From Antitrichia curtipendula (Eukaryota > Streptophyta > Bryopsida > Hypnales > Leucodontaceae), in contig OX579634.1 of NCBI GenBank assembly GCA_951230915.1, positions 44,343,570 to 44,407,569 of the forward strand: 64,000 bases of DNA, in the 5' to 3' direction. The notes under the pieces were generated by a model, which made no database searches, was not told the DNA's origin, and worked only from the letters and a program-made list of their open reading frames with translations. Both the position numbers and the translations under genes were made by a program. Below, in pieces: positions 49,964 to 63,733 of the stretch; position 1 is the first letter of the stretch; each line of letters begins with the position of its first letter.

Positions 49964-50735
49964 AGAGCTGGACCTCAAAGGATATCACTATTTTTCATTC
50001 AAGTTGCAATTTAAGTTATCATGGTGAGTTTCAAATCTTCATGCATGTAATGATTTAGGGTTTCTACAGGTTCCAAGGCTGCAATACTGCACATATTATG
50101 GCAAGTCAGTTAGTTATGAACATTAATCCTCAAATCCTAAGCAAATTCCAATCCAGTACAGTAAAGAGTTGCTCTTGGAGTCTCGGTTATTAAACAATAC
50201 CCCAGAATACAATGTCTGTCTAAATGCCATTAAATGCAAAGTTCGTTCTACTTGTAAAAGCACTTAAAAACTCAAGTTAAACTTGCAGTTGATAGCCGTA
50301 TGGTGGCAGTCATGCACATTAAAAGGGACTCCATTGGCCATTCCACATACATTGAACTGAACCTCATGTGAAAAAAGCACATCTGATTCATAACACCAAC
50401 CACGGTTTCGGCTTTAAATGATGTGTTTTGAGGTTGATCAAGACCTGTAAAAAACGACCATCCAAGTGGGGCGCACTGGGCTGTAGACGACCAGGGTTTA
50501 ACCAAGCTTATTATTCTTGTCTGCAAGCTGCATCATTGTCAAGCAAAAGACTGGCAGCCTAACTGAGTGACATTGACCTAGACGGACAAGAACAGCCACC
50601 CTTGACATTGTGATGATTCCATACAGTTTTTGTTTGTAAGCACCTCTGCATTCACAGCTGCATTTTCAGCAAATTGGCACCCATTTTTATTTTTTATTTT
50701 TTTTAGTCAAACTGTCACTGATTCTGCAACTCATT

Positions 50736-50758
50736 GAGAGAGAGAGAGAGAGAGAGAG
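50736..50758. repeat. (GA)n microsatellite
   Basis: About eleven uninterrupted GA units on the plus strand. Simple sequence with no visible role. Confidence 0.95.
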
Positions 50759-51700
50759 TAAGGAATTCGGAGTTGAATATTGGATAGATACATATGACTT
50801 ATGGTTTAGTAATATAAACTGGTTTTCATCCTCTTGTCAAAGTGAAGAGAGTTAAAAATAATTCATTCTTTTGCAAGGGAAAATTTGTACTGATAAAACG
50901 TCCATCTTGCTTAAGAATAATAACAACTAGGAGCTTGAAGAAGTACTACAGTACAGAAATTAGGCAGAAACTGTGCCTAACAAAATCGTCACCCTCAAAT
51001 TAGCTCTCAAGGACATCGATTGGTGAAGAATTTTTGCTATGAGATTTTTCTTCTTCTGTTTCTATCGAAATCAATAAAACAAGATGAAAAGTTGGTGAAT
51101 AATTATAGGTGTCATCAGTCACAAAGTTGACTCGTTAGCCAGTTGAAGTACAAATACTCCATGCAGGAGATCAATAAATGGGGTGTCAGTGTTCAAGCGC
51201 AGAGGGGATGATGCAGGGATTGGATCTGCATGGACAGAGCTCAAGGTTTTTCTACTTTCTAGAGCGCGAGAGAGTGGTTGCACAAACTCGCTACAGCAGA
51301 GGACCACAGCGGCAGAGTCCATTATGAGTCCACGAGAGCTGCATAGTCTCTTGCCAGAACTCCTCATTATTGGCTTTGTCCTCTTCATCAGTGCTGGCAC
51401 GCAATCGCTACCTCATAGCCAGTTAATAAGCTCAGCCCCTTTTTTCTGAACGTGGAATTGCAGACAGTACTAATATTAACACAATCAATGATTACATATT
51501 CCTCGAGCAGTAATCTCCAAGCTCCATGTATTCGTATTAATAACTTCACTTAAGCTTACGTTTGTTATAACACAAAACGTGTTATGACTTAACTGACAAA
51601 TAAATGTACCCTTCCTTGTTTCTTAATTTACACCGTTACTTTTCTTTACTTTTTGAAAACATACAAATTAGGTAGGAAAAACTCAGAGCAGGCGACGGAG
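50759..51700. other. Intergenic, possible 3' part of a minus-strand gene
   Basis: From about 51.1 to 51.45 kb the DNA is less AT-rich and frames are open on both strands (51183-51449 plus, 51119-51400 minus). A third, minus-strand frame after an AG at about 51408 reads RASTDEEDKANNEEFWQETM and stops at 51291. It could be a terminal exon of the gene starting at 52597, but the splice phase did not fit the exon I could place between them. Confidence 0.35.
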
Positions 51701-51721
51701 CGAGGGGTCGAGCTGTAAGTT

Positions 51722-51851
51722 TCAAGGTATGTTCGCACTTGGTGTTAAAGATGTTGTTAGTGAGGATTTTAGGAACGAATTTGTACCTTACTTTTGGACC
51801 AGATTCACATTCCAAACAACCCTTCTAACACCAAGTGGGAACATACCTTCA
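51722..51851. mobile_element. 130-bp hAT-like MITE with 7-bp target duplication
   Basis: GTAAGTT at 51715-51721 and again at 51852-51858 brackets 26-bp inverted ends (AAGGTATGTTCGCACTTGG on the left, CCAAGTGGGAACATACCTT on the right) with only about two mismatches. hAT elements usually make 8-bp duplications, so hAT-like is tentative. It has no coding capacity. It lies in the intergenic spacer beside the putative minus-strand gene. Confidence 0.75.
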
Positions 51852-52303
51852 GTAAGTTGCGTACCTAGATTCCATTGTCATTGATTCAAATCTAGTCAGT
51901 TAGGCCATGGTTGACAAACAGATTGCTCGCAATACAAACTTGGTCTACACGCTGGACGGTACATTAATAGTTAAGACTGTCACCAACACAACGTGCTAAG
52001 TTGTTAGACAGAACATACCAGGGAAATCGAAGAACGTGTAACTGGGATTTTCCATCGCCAGATCTGAGTGTAGGGGTAAGCAAACGCCATCGGGAGTATC
52101 AATGCAGGATTGCAGTGCCCACTGCCAGTCAACTTACGGGACCCCAGTACGTGTGAAAAACAGTTGGGAACTTGGGATGTGCCCCTTGAAAGCTGTTGCA
52201 ATTTGAATCTCCATGGATCACAGCCGCGTAAGTTATATGATGTGGAGTGAGTGACAATCAGTTGCCTTCTCGAAGGATATTCATCGGTCGTGGTAAAGCT
52301 CAC

Positions 52304-52597
52304 CTGAGGAGCGCCGGAGTTTTTCGGAGTATATTCTTTCATGTACAGAATCAAGGAAATAATACTTCCGCGGTACTCCGTTGTCGTATGTAAGTTAGTG
52401 GTGGGGGCTGCCTGCACCGACGTCGAGCTGCCATATCCAGAGCTTTCATGTCTGCACAGAGCTTTCGGGTTCAGACCTGTCTTAAGTTTGCTCCTCTTGA
52501 ATGCCCAAGCAGCTTGTGACGGCTCCTTTCTGCTCTCCCTGCACCACACATGCAATTCAGGAGTCATAGACTGAGCCTTTCTCTCTGCCAGCGTCAT
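52304..52597 (-). CDS. Possible first exon of an unrecognised gene
   Basis: An ATG-initiated frame of 98 codons ends exactly at a strong donor (CCTCAG, then GTGAGC at 52303-52298). A possible second exon follows at 52138-52192, between CAACAG and GTAAGT. The frame also reads through without a stop to 52004 (197 codons). The sequence (KAQSMTPELHVWCRES, LILYMKEYTPKNSGAPQ) matches no family I know. The start lies 261 bp from the carboxypeptidase ATG on the opposite strand, so the two would share a divergent promoter. The 3' end could not be established. Plausible but unproven. Confidence 0.4.
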
Positions 52598-52679
52598 CCT
52601 ACTTGTTGTCTACGAGGAATTGAATACCACAAAGCGTTTGACAGTAAAGCCTCGTGTGCAGTAGGGCGCGTGTTGTGAA

Positions 52680-52687
52680 TATAAATA
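52680..52687 (+). promoter_or_regulatory. TATA box candidate for the carboxypeptidase gene
   Basis: TATAAATA lies 172 bases before the start codon at 52859, a normal distance allowing for a 5' leader. It is the best TATA-like match in the 260-bp spacer shared with the divergent frame. Confidence 0.5.
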
Positions 52688-52858
52688 ATCCAGTGACAGC
52701 ACTTGCTCAACTGTTGTACGGTACAATTTTTGATCATTGCCAATGTCCCACCTCAGCTCTCCACATTGGTCTGGTGCAATGTTTATGTTGGTCGAGTAAT
52801 CGTGTTGTCTCTCCTCGTGGCGACAGTTTCCTTCTTCTCGTGGCCAAGTGGAGTTAGT

Positions 52859-55835
<2,977 letters not shown>

Positions 55836-56935
55836 TTCTCCAGAATTTGACCATGCTGGAAATGAATAATACGCCTGCAAAGAGCTCATTCTCGCCTGCA
55901 GAAGAGCAAATCGCTGTCCAGAAAGATCCGACTAATGTAAGAGCAGTCACAATGCCCAAATTACCACTTCGAACTTGTAACTCAAGGAACAAAACCTGTC
56001 AAGTTGGAGAAAAAAATTCTTTTTACAATCAGAAATAGATGGGAGAGTGAATTCAATGGATGATTAGTTGGCTATGGGAAATGTAGACAAGTCAGAGACT
56101 TTTCTTAATTATTTCCATGACAGTAGGTCAACTACCAGTACTAGGGATAGACAAGCCATTTAATGATTGAAGCCACCCTAGAGCACTGTCAAGCGATGTT
56201 GATTACTAGCCAAAGGAAGTAATTGACAATACACGTCAGTAGTCAAGTGGGTTGTGAAATGTGAAAACAAAACCAATAAAGGAATTTGTAAATTGACCTC
56301 ATCTATTGCCTACACAGCATTGGAAACTGCAATACCGGTACACAACCGCACATCTAGTAGTCGTCACTTTTGATCATTCATTACACTCAATGGACATCCA
56401 AGTACCAGTACTAGGGATAGACAAGCCCCAAAACACATGATAAGAAGAGTGTTCATCAGATGATACAAAATACTGGCATGCAACAGTTTATCTGTTAAAT
56501 TCATTCGTTGATTCCTATCTTGTGCCCTCAATTATTGAAACGCAAATTGATACAAATTGCATTCTTACCGTAAAGACAGAAACATCTGCTACGGCGACCA
56601 AAATCCCAATGGAGAGTAAATATTATATCATAAAGGCTTGTCACCTACATCACATACCTAGACCTTCGGTAGTCTCCTCCGCGAGATAAATTTCTTTCAA
56701 AGCTTCAACTCTCCCGTCTTCCCGAGTTGCTTCTTTCCAAATCCTGTCTGTGTACAAGTTCTCAGAGATTCACCTCGAAACTAATTTTGGCAGGTCTAAA
56801 AATAGACTGAGAAGTTAACAAGTAAATTAATTTCTTCATTCTACCAAGCTCTGGAAGGATTAAACCGTGTAGGGAAAAACTTCGAACTTAAGTAAACCGT
56901 CTTGAGTCCAGCAATAATCACTTGATAATTCTCGT
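55836..56935. other. Spacer between convergent carboxypeptidase and ENTH genes
   Basis: Both neighbours end here, so most of this is 3' UTR and spacer. It holds a 25-bp perfect direct repeat, TACCAGTACTAGGGATAGAC followed by AAGCC, at 56133 and again at 56403. No gene is visible. Confidence 0.6.
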
Positions 56936-58663
56936 TCACAAGGTGATGAAGTCCGAGACGGTCTCAGGTCTGGGGTGCGAGCTATCCCCTGGAGCGTTAA
57001 ATCCAACCTTCGAACCACCAGGTGGAGGAGGGACTCTGCACTTCGGAGGCGGGGGTAACTTGAACAGCGGCGTAGACTGGGGCTTGGGAAGTAAGTCAGA
57101 CCTGCTGGAGACACTGTTACTCACGTCTGGTTCCACTGAAAATTTACGAGTAGGGGAAGTGTCTCGTACTGGTGGTGTCCAGCCACTCGTAGTATGAGAA
57201 CCGGAGGAAGTGCAACATTCAGAAGACGTAGGTGAGTCATCAAAAGGGTTCCATGCAGTGCTAGCACTGCTTAACTGCGGGCTTTCATCAGCAGAAGACT
57301 TCTGCAGACACGAATTCTACATCAGTCACGGTATTGCACTCGACATCAGACATTTCAAAACTTAACAACAGCAAACAAGGATCCAACGAACAAATTGTAT
57401 TACACCTCAGGAAAGTAGAATTTCATGTGTACGTACCAAGGAAGTACCCCAACTTGAGCTCCTCTGAGATGTCGGCGAAGAAGGGTCACTATCAAGAGAC
57501 CCATTCTTTCGATCATGAACATGATGGGCTGCCTTTTCCATCTTCAGTGGAAATGTGCCAGCAGGTTGAGTACTGCATTTTTTCTCACAAGTATCACTAC
57601 CACCATAAGCATCCGCTGGTTGGCTACCAAAGCCGAGAATACCTTTCGAAACAGCCTGAGCTCGTCTGCGCTCCAACGTGAAAAATCTTTCATCCACTAG
57701 GAGTAGATGGACTTGCTTGGCCTTATACTGCAGAGCTGAACCCCTGTCAACCCTGCAACGAAATTCTCAGTTCTGAGTTCTGGTGACGCGAAAGTCTATT
57801 CATATTACAAGCCAGATGTCAATAACGAAAGGAACGAAACTCGTAGTGAAACTGGTTGCGAATCAGGCGAGAGTCGATCTGAGACTTACAGATTTTCATC
57901 TATGAATACAAAGCGAGTTAGTTCTTCGACTCGTTGCTTGTCCGTTCTGAAATCCGTGACAAATTGTACGGGGCCATGAGTTAGGAGATACTCCATGACT
58001 GTTAATGCCTTGAAAATTTGCCTCCAACACTTCGTCACATTCAGGGCTAATCTGCACTCGCAACACATAATGATTAAATCATACTGATGCAAAGAATGCG
58101 TCCCAAACGCATTTCAAGAATAGGATCATATTTCGAGATGGTACACGTTTATTAAGGCAATTGAAGAATATTCAACTTGGAAGAAATCAGTGAAAAAAAA
58201 TGCACGATGAGATTTACCTCCCACGAAGAACCTCCACTACACGCTCGTAGTCATCAAAATTCTTTGAAGCATTCGAAATTGTAGCCATTGATTTTGTTGT
58301 TGGACCCCATTCTTCAGTATTCGTTGCATCTTCTGTCATCCTGCTTCAGAAAATATTCAGGAATTAGTGATCTCAGAAACAGTAAACGTATGCAGAATAC
58401 GTCATACTGCATATCTCTGGATTGCCAATTGAACAGCCCTAGTCTAAGGGTATTGCTGAAAGAAGAGCACATGTTAATAAAAAGTAATCAATGTACTAGC
58501 AAGTAAATTCACATGAGCCTTACATCTCCGCAGCACTGACATGTACGAAAGCGAGGCGTGCAATCCTGAGGCTGTCGCTGATGAGGGATGCTGAAAACTT
58601 TCCGAGTTGCACGAGAGGCCCTGTCCCAGGCCCATTCTTCTCTCTCGGCTTCTCGAATTCCAT
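56936..58663 (-). CDS. ENTH-domain epsin-like trafficking adaptor, 5 exons
   Basis: Family role: ENTH domains bind phosphoinositides and recruit clathrin or adaptors at the Golgi, endosomes or plasma membrane. Exons (minus): 58524-58663, 58218-58340, 57890-58051, 57437-57752 and 56936-57301. All introns are GT-AG, and the exons join in one frame of 368 residues. The ENTH domain covers about residues 20-150: KFSASLISDSLRIARLAF, then MTEDATNTEEWGP, then CWRQIFKALTVMEYLLTHGP and FIDEN, followed by the basic helix QYKAKQVHLLLVDERF. The rest is disordered, with NPFDD (about 265-269; NPF motifs bind EH domains) and a proline-rich PPPPK near the end. No UIM or clathrin box was seen. The N-terminal stretch before the domain is short and the membrane-inserting helix 0 is atypical. 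ATG at 58663 is the only ATG in the first-exon frame before the domain. Confidence 0.92.
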
Positions 58664-58880
58664 ACTTGCGCTGGCCCTTCCCACTGACGTGTACCTCCAC
58701 CAAACAAATCCTTGGTACACCTTTTGCTAGATTGATTTCTTAAGCAGCAAAAATCAGAAGTATATGGTTCCAGATTGCCCGTGTCTTGCGTGACTCTGCA
58801 AATCCTGCACAAATCCGAATCCAAAAATCGTAAGATTAATTACCGGTACTCCTTAACAACCGCTATAGCTCTGTGCGCCT

Positions 58881-58888
58881 TATTTATA
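58881..58888 (-). promoter_or_regulatory. TATA box candidate for the ENTH gene
   Basis: On the minus strand this reads TATAAATA, about 218 bases before the ENTH start codon, in a spacer that also precedes plus-strand frames beginning at 58938. Confidence 0.5.
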
Positions 58889-58937
58889 TTTTGAAATTTG
58901 AAGAAATTGATATTTATGACATCAAGGGAGAGAAGAA

Positions 58938-60255
58938 ATGGGAACAACATGGAATCGCGTTGTCAGAGACAAAAGTTTCATCCATATCATTCACTTCTTG
59001 CAAAGCACCGGCCAGAAAATAGGAGCATCAAATTATCATCCTGTTCTGCAGGGCAATCAGACTAATACTGCAGATCATCCGGACAGTCCAGCTGTACAGG
59101 TTCCTGTTTCTTTCTTAGCCACGAACATCCGACTCTGCTAAATTAGGGCTTCTCAACGTATGCAAATAATTTTCCGAGTAGCATGAACTACACGCGTTCT
59201 TTAACAATTTTAGCTCGCAAGCGTCCAACATTCGCAGCGCCTTTCAAAGGTGAAGATTTTGAGGAACGAGCAGAATCGGGAGCATTTTCTAGTCTAAGCT
59301 CAAGCAAAGATAGCAACCATTCAAGAAGCGCAAATTATTGCCAAGAACTTCACAAAAAAACTCATCCTGCGCAGTTTCCATTCAAAGACTACTCACCGGA
59401 GCAAATGAACTCTACTTACTGAAAAACAAAATATTTCCGTTCTTCAATTTTTGATTGCGATTCTAAATGGCATACAGAACATATTTTTCAATTCTATTCC
59501 AAGAGACTCTGCCCTAAAGCTGTAAGTCCCCAGCACCAACTGAAAAAAGTTATATTCCCCAAAAGCTAATCTTATTTCCTATCTTCAAAAAAAGTTTCAA
59601 GAATTGCGGTATTTCGGTATCGACGGTATTTCGCTTCCAGGTGACGAGGAACAGAAGAAGCTATGATTAAGAACAAAGACGGATCTCAACTTACGGGTTC
59701 TTGAAGGAACAAAAGAGTGCAGAGTCACATGCATTCTCTAATCTAAGCTCAACCAAAAGATTACAATCATTCAATTGCAAAAAGTGCGAATTACTTGCCC
59801 AAGGCACGTCCGTCACACAAAGACACGAACGTCGAGTGCAAAATTTCTCTTCGAACACTACACTACCGAAGGAAATGGAAGAAGCTACGACCGAAGGTTG
59901 ATCTCAACTTACGATTTCTTGAAGAGGACAGAGGAGAAATCGAAAATTGCGATGATGAAAATCGGAAGATCGCTGGGAATTCAAATGTGATGGTAACTCC
60001 GCAGGCGATACCTCTCGATCGTGAGCATCTGATCTGATATACCTGGAGTCCTTGCCTAAGTTAAAACATTATCTCTTTCTACATTTTGCAGCGTCGTTGT
60101 GTTTCCGTCAACAATTTGAGTGCAAAAGCGCGGCGGCCCTTGAAATTCTGCAACAGAATCTGCGAAAACTAGAGAGAAAATCGCCATACCTGGTGGAAGC
60201 AGCGTGCTCCGAGTCAATAGGCCACGGGAACGGCAAATGCCAAGAAGATGACTGA
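58938..60255 (+). pseudogene. Degenerate tandem-repeat tract with coding-like segments
   Basis: Frames at 58938-59141, 59183-59422 and 59701-60037 are coding-like. A final exon-like segment, 60092-60255 (after TTTTGCAG, encoding FRQQFECKSAAALEILQQNL, ending TGA), could follow a donor at 60020. Parts repeat: AESGAFSSLSSSK at about 59268 and AESHAFSNLSSTK at about 59721; RSANY and KSANY after each; DLNLRVLE and DLNLRFLEED at about 59683 and 59900. The second copy carries an extra base relative to the first, so the frames do not line up into one protein. It may be a young, spliced lineage-specific gene or a decaying one. I do not recognise the family. Confidence 0.35.
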
Positions 60256-60424
60256 AAGGCTCACTTTACATATTCAAATTTCAAAGTGGACCTGCAGAAG
60301 GCCCACTGTATACACCAGTAGGGTATCAAAAAATTTAGACACTTGGCAAAAAATAAAATAAAATACTTAGACACCTTGGTTGGCCCAAAACCAAGAGGGT
60401 AAAGTGACACTACAAATGTGGAAT

Positions 60425-60871
60425 CACTACAAAAGAAAGGGGTATTTTAACCTTTAAATGACGGGCTCATAACCGTGGAAATCATTTGTTTTGACACCGT
60501 GGGAATTGTTGGATTAAAATAATGCAAAAGCACTCATTGGAAGTCTAACTACTGTAGATGATCTTCCCTTTTCCCACAAAATTTGAAGGATGAATAGTTG
60601 CACTTCTGTCCTACACAGGAGATTCTCTTGTCATTCATCGGCCTCAAAACGTCCACCTCGACTTTTAAGGATTAGGTGAGTTTTTAAGTATAATCCTGGA
60701 CATAAGCTTTTAAGTAATGACCTTTTAGGAGATTTTTAATAAAATTTTATTAGAAACAATGTATTTCTAGTAAATATTTACTAAAAATCTCCATAAAGAT
60801 CATTATTTATAATCTTATGTCTAGGACTATACTTAAAAACTCACTTAAAAACACCCTTTTTTCTTGTAATG
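60425..60871. mobile_element. Imperfect palindromic element, CACTACAAAAGAAAGGGGT ends
   Basis: The left end CACTACAAAAGAAAGGGGTA and right end ACACCCTTTTTTCTTGTAATG are inverted, and the middle (about 60671-60860) folds back on itself (TTAAGTATAATCCTGGACATA versus TATGTCTAGGACTATACTTAA). It is a diverged relative of the 232-bp palindrome at 61822-62053. Its left arm is interrupted at TTTTAA by a 220-bp insertion. Confidence 0.75.
60451..60670. mobile_element. 220-bp TTAA-type MITE nested inside the palindrome
   Basis: It starts CCTTTAAATG directly after TTAA (60447-60450) and ends CTTTTAAGG before ATTA, interrupting the left arm of the surrounding palindromic element. Size and part of the interior (AAGTGCAACTATTCATC, inverted) match the 222-bp TTAA element at 37801-38022. 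The right-hand target copy is ATTA instead of TTAA, a probable mutation. Confidence 0.65.
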
Positions 60872-62880
60872 GGTTTACATTTAGGTGTATCAAATGTACA
60901 ACTCTACTACATAGTATTGCTTTTTGGATGTACTAACTTTACTAGCATTCTATTTTCACAAGAAAACTTAAGCAATTTGTACTGCATTCTTATGCAATAT
61001 CAATCAAGAATACCAAATTTCAATTTCAAAAATACAGAACTCTGTATTGTTGGTGAATTTTAAAATTAAATTTCATGTAACATTGCATACAATATTGAAA
61101 CCATTGATGATGAATTTTTTCAAAATTCAATTGTTTTCACATATTGAAAAAGTTCACAAGCATATCTTAAGTTTCTTTGTAGAAGAAATTTAAAAAAAAA
61201 TTCAAACTTCACATTCTAGAGAATTAAATATTATAGAGATGCAAAGCCAATTGAATGTTGTAAAATAGTTATATGAGTAGTGCAACTTGCTTTTTGGGTG
61301 GATGCATGGTTGAGTGGCTCATTTTTGGCAAAAGTCCAAGTCCAAAAAGTCCTTTCCTGTGAGTAAAATGTTTGGGAGCAAAATACTTGGAAGTGAATTC
61401 TATAAGAAAAAAATTCTAAAAAAATTCAAAAAGTCCTTAGCTTTTTGAGCGCCCCTAGACCTTGAAAATCATTATACCTTAGAAAAAATCATTTTTGTAA
61501 AAAAAAATATTGGCTATAAGAAAAAAACTTCATAAAATTCAGTGTTTGAATAGTCATTAAAAAGTCCTTTGCCGACATTCACTACGTATTTACACAACAA
61601 GATTATAATTTTGTAAAAATTTACTAAAACATCTACTAGAATCATAGTCCTTCATATGAATTTAAGAACCTAAACCATCTTTAAAAAGTCCTTGAAAAAT
61701 GTGCTGACAACAAATTTGTCACACCCATCTTTTTTTAAAAGTCCCCTATACTTTCATATTTTGCCACAAAAAAAATTCAACAACATAGTTGTGTTCATAA
61801 TCAAGTTTAAGACCCTAAAATCACTACAAGAGAAAGGGGTGTTTTAAGTATAGTCCTAGAGATAACATTTTAAGAAATGACCTTTTTTGGAGATTTTCAG
61901 TAAGAATTTACAAGATATTTGTGTCTTTCTAGTAAAATTTTACTAGAAAGACACAAATATCTTGTAAATTCTTACTGAAAATCTCCAAAAAAGGTCATTT
62001 CTTAAAATGTTATCTCTAGGACTATACTTAAAACACCCCTTTCTCTTGTAGTGAATGAACTTTTTTTTTCAAGTTAAATTTTTCTAATATACCCAAACCG
62101 CATTTGAAAATTTGATAAGTGCAGTTTTCAAAAGTGTGACACGATTTTGAGCCCGTCAACTATGCATTCACCCTTTTCTATTTCATCCTCATGTTGCCAC
62201 TAATAATCAGTACTTTAGAGTTTGTTGCAGCATCTTAGTTAGTAACCTTCAAAGTTTATTAAAGCATTATGGGAGTTCCTAAAATTGTCTTAAAATGAGT
62301 CTTTGTGAACCCTTACAAAGTCTCTTTGAAGGGTGAATGTTACTACAAGAGAAAATGGTGTTTTACCCCCTAAAATCCCACTTGTCCCATCGGGGGACAA
62401 TTTGGGTCCGGTTAGGTTTCTATTGTCTCAATTTGAAGTGATATTTTTTGATATTTTTTGAGGTTGTGTAGCTTTGCAAGAGCTTTGTCTATGTATAATT
62501 TTTGTTTCAATCGGATGCCGGATGAAAAAGTTATGGCACAATGAGCAAAAAATGGAGATTGGCAGGCAGTCCAAAAAAAATTACAAAAATTCAAAATTCA
62601 ATTTTTTTCCTAAAAGATTATGTTTTTACCTATACGTGGAGCTTTGATTCATTCTATTTGGACTAGGGACGAGAAAGTTATGGACAATCTTAGTTTTTTG
62701 GGCAATTTAAGCATCTTCTTGAAAAAAAAAATTTGTTCAACTTTGAATGCTAATATCTTCCAATCCGTACAGTGAAATTTGATGAAATTTTTACTACATG
62801 ATCTCAGACAAGTTAAGTACAAGATCCTATGGTTGAATTCCCCCAAAAAACAAAGAAATTGGTTTCCTTAATCCCTGACC
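60872..62880. other. AT-rich tract holding a second palindrome and a third related end
   Basis: No gene is supported. It contains the 232-bp palindrome (61822-62053). At 62344 the string TACTACAAGAGAAAATGGTG resembles one end of the same family, but no matching opposite end was found before 62880, so this may be a solo or truncated copy. Confidence 0.55.
61822..62053. mobile_element. 232-bp perfect palindrome, CACTA-like MITE, target site AAT
   Basis: The element begins CACTACAAGAGAAAGGGGTG and ends with the exact inverted copy. Reading inward, both 116-bp arms appear identical, meeting at AAAA/TTTT between 61937 and 61938 with no spacer. AAT lies directly outside each end (61819-61821 and 62054-62056), a 3-bp duplication as made by CACTA transposons, whose plant consensus end is CACTACAAGAAAA. 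There is no coding capacity. Perfect arms suggest a recent insertion or ongoing correction between arms. A transcript would form a long hairpin that could be diced to small RNAs. Confidence 0.9.
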
Positions 62881-63733
62881 GCCCGAGCGGACCAAATCTG
62901 TCCACACAAGATCAAAGCCTGGTCCCCAGGCGCCAGTGGTGGAGGAATTGCAGGGTTTAGATTGTTTCTTAGGGTCCGCACGATCTTTGCGTACACTGTA
63001 GCGCTATTTGCAGCCCACGATGTTGTACACTTCATGCGGGGGAAGGCTGAGATTGTTCCGATGGCAAAAATCAGACATAGCCGTTGGTACTTTTGTTCCG
63101 GAAAATGACCGGCAGTCGGCGGTCAGGGTTCGTTGGCTTTGGATGCGTCCGAAGGAGAGGCCCTGGCGTACTGCAGTTAGGCGCAACACGGCACTTGTTG
63201 CCATCGTGAGCAGACCATGTCGGGGTGATGATCACTACGGCAATTTGAGGAAAAGGAGAGAAGGGAGTGGGCCGGCAAGAGCACCATCATGTTTCCGAGA
63301 TTGGGCTTAGTGGGGGTCTGTTTTGTTGTTCTGTGTGCGAGCACCACCTTCTTTGCTCACGACTACCTACGACAATTGCGGCGCTGCTGGAAGATGACGA
63401 GTGCGCTTTATAATGGCCGTGCAACAATTGAAGAGTTACAAGAGATCCAAGAACTTCTCTATCGATGGGCACTTGGGGCAAGTGGGAGTATACAAATTGC
63501 GCAAAGGGTTGTCAATTGTCTGCACGATTGTTTCCTCTTTGAGCATGAAGAGCCACATTCTCAATTTTGGACTCAGTATCCTTGCAGTAGAGGGTGGAGG
63601 CACCTTTGTTACACACACATTGCGAGGAATCTTGGGTGGAGGCAGCGAATTCCCGAGGGTGACCCAGCAGGGATTCCAGAAGCGGTGTATTTCTTCATTC
63701 GACAAAAACTGTGGCCGGATACAAGCGAGGATC
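62881..63733 (+). other. GC-richer segment with overlapping open frames, gene unresolved
   Basis: Composition rises sharply at about 62880. Plus-strand frames 63008-63310 (100 codons) and 63289-63789 (166 codons, ATG at 63289) overlap, and a 120-codon minus-strand frame is also open. The 166-codon frame has a hydrophobic N-terminus (LGLVGVCFVVLCA) followed by charged helices (TIEELQEIQELLYRWAL). I recognise no family. It could be the start of a gene or of a transposon that continues past the window. Confidence 0.35.

Larger units (their letters stand above)
48100..50735. other. AT-rich intergenic tract with repeat relics
   Basis: Contains the relative of the CTAA-flanked element (48544-49091) and dispersed repeat copy 4 (49615-49963), both listed separately. 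No gene is supported; the frames are short. An 84-codon minus frame at 50272-50526 has no family features. Confidence 0.5.

Noticed and set aside
52004..52303. Continuation of the 197-codon minus-strand frame
   Set aside because: The strong donor CAG/GTGAGC at 52304/52303 suggests that most of this part is intron; only a short segment (52138-52192) looks exon-like.
61300..61360. String resembling the D-arm of a Leu/Ser tRNA (GGTTGAGTGGCT)
   Set aside because: No matching T-loop (GTTCGANNC) or closing acceptor stem could be found at the right distance.
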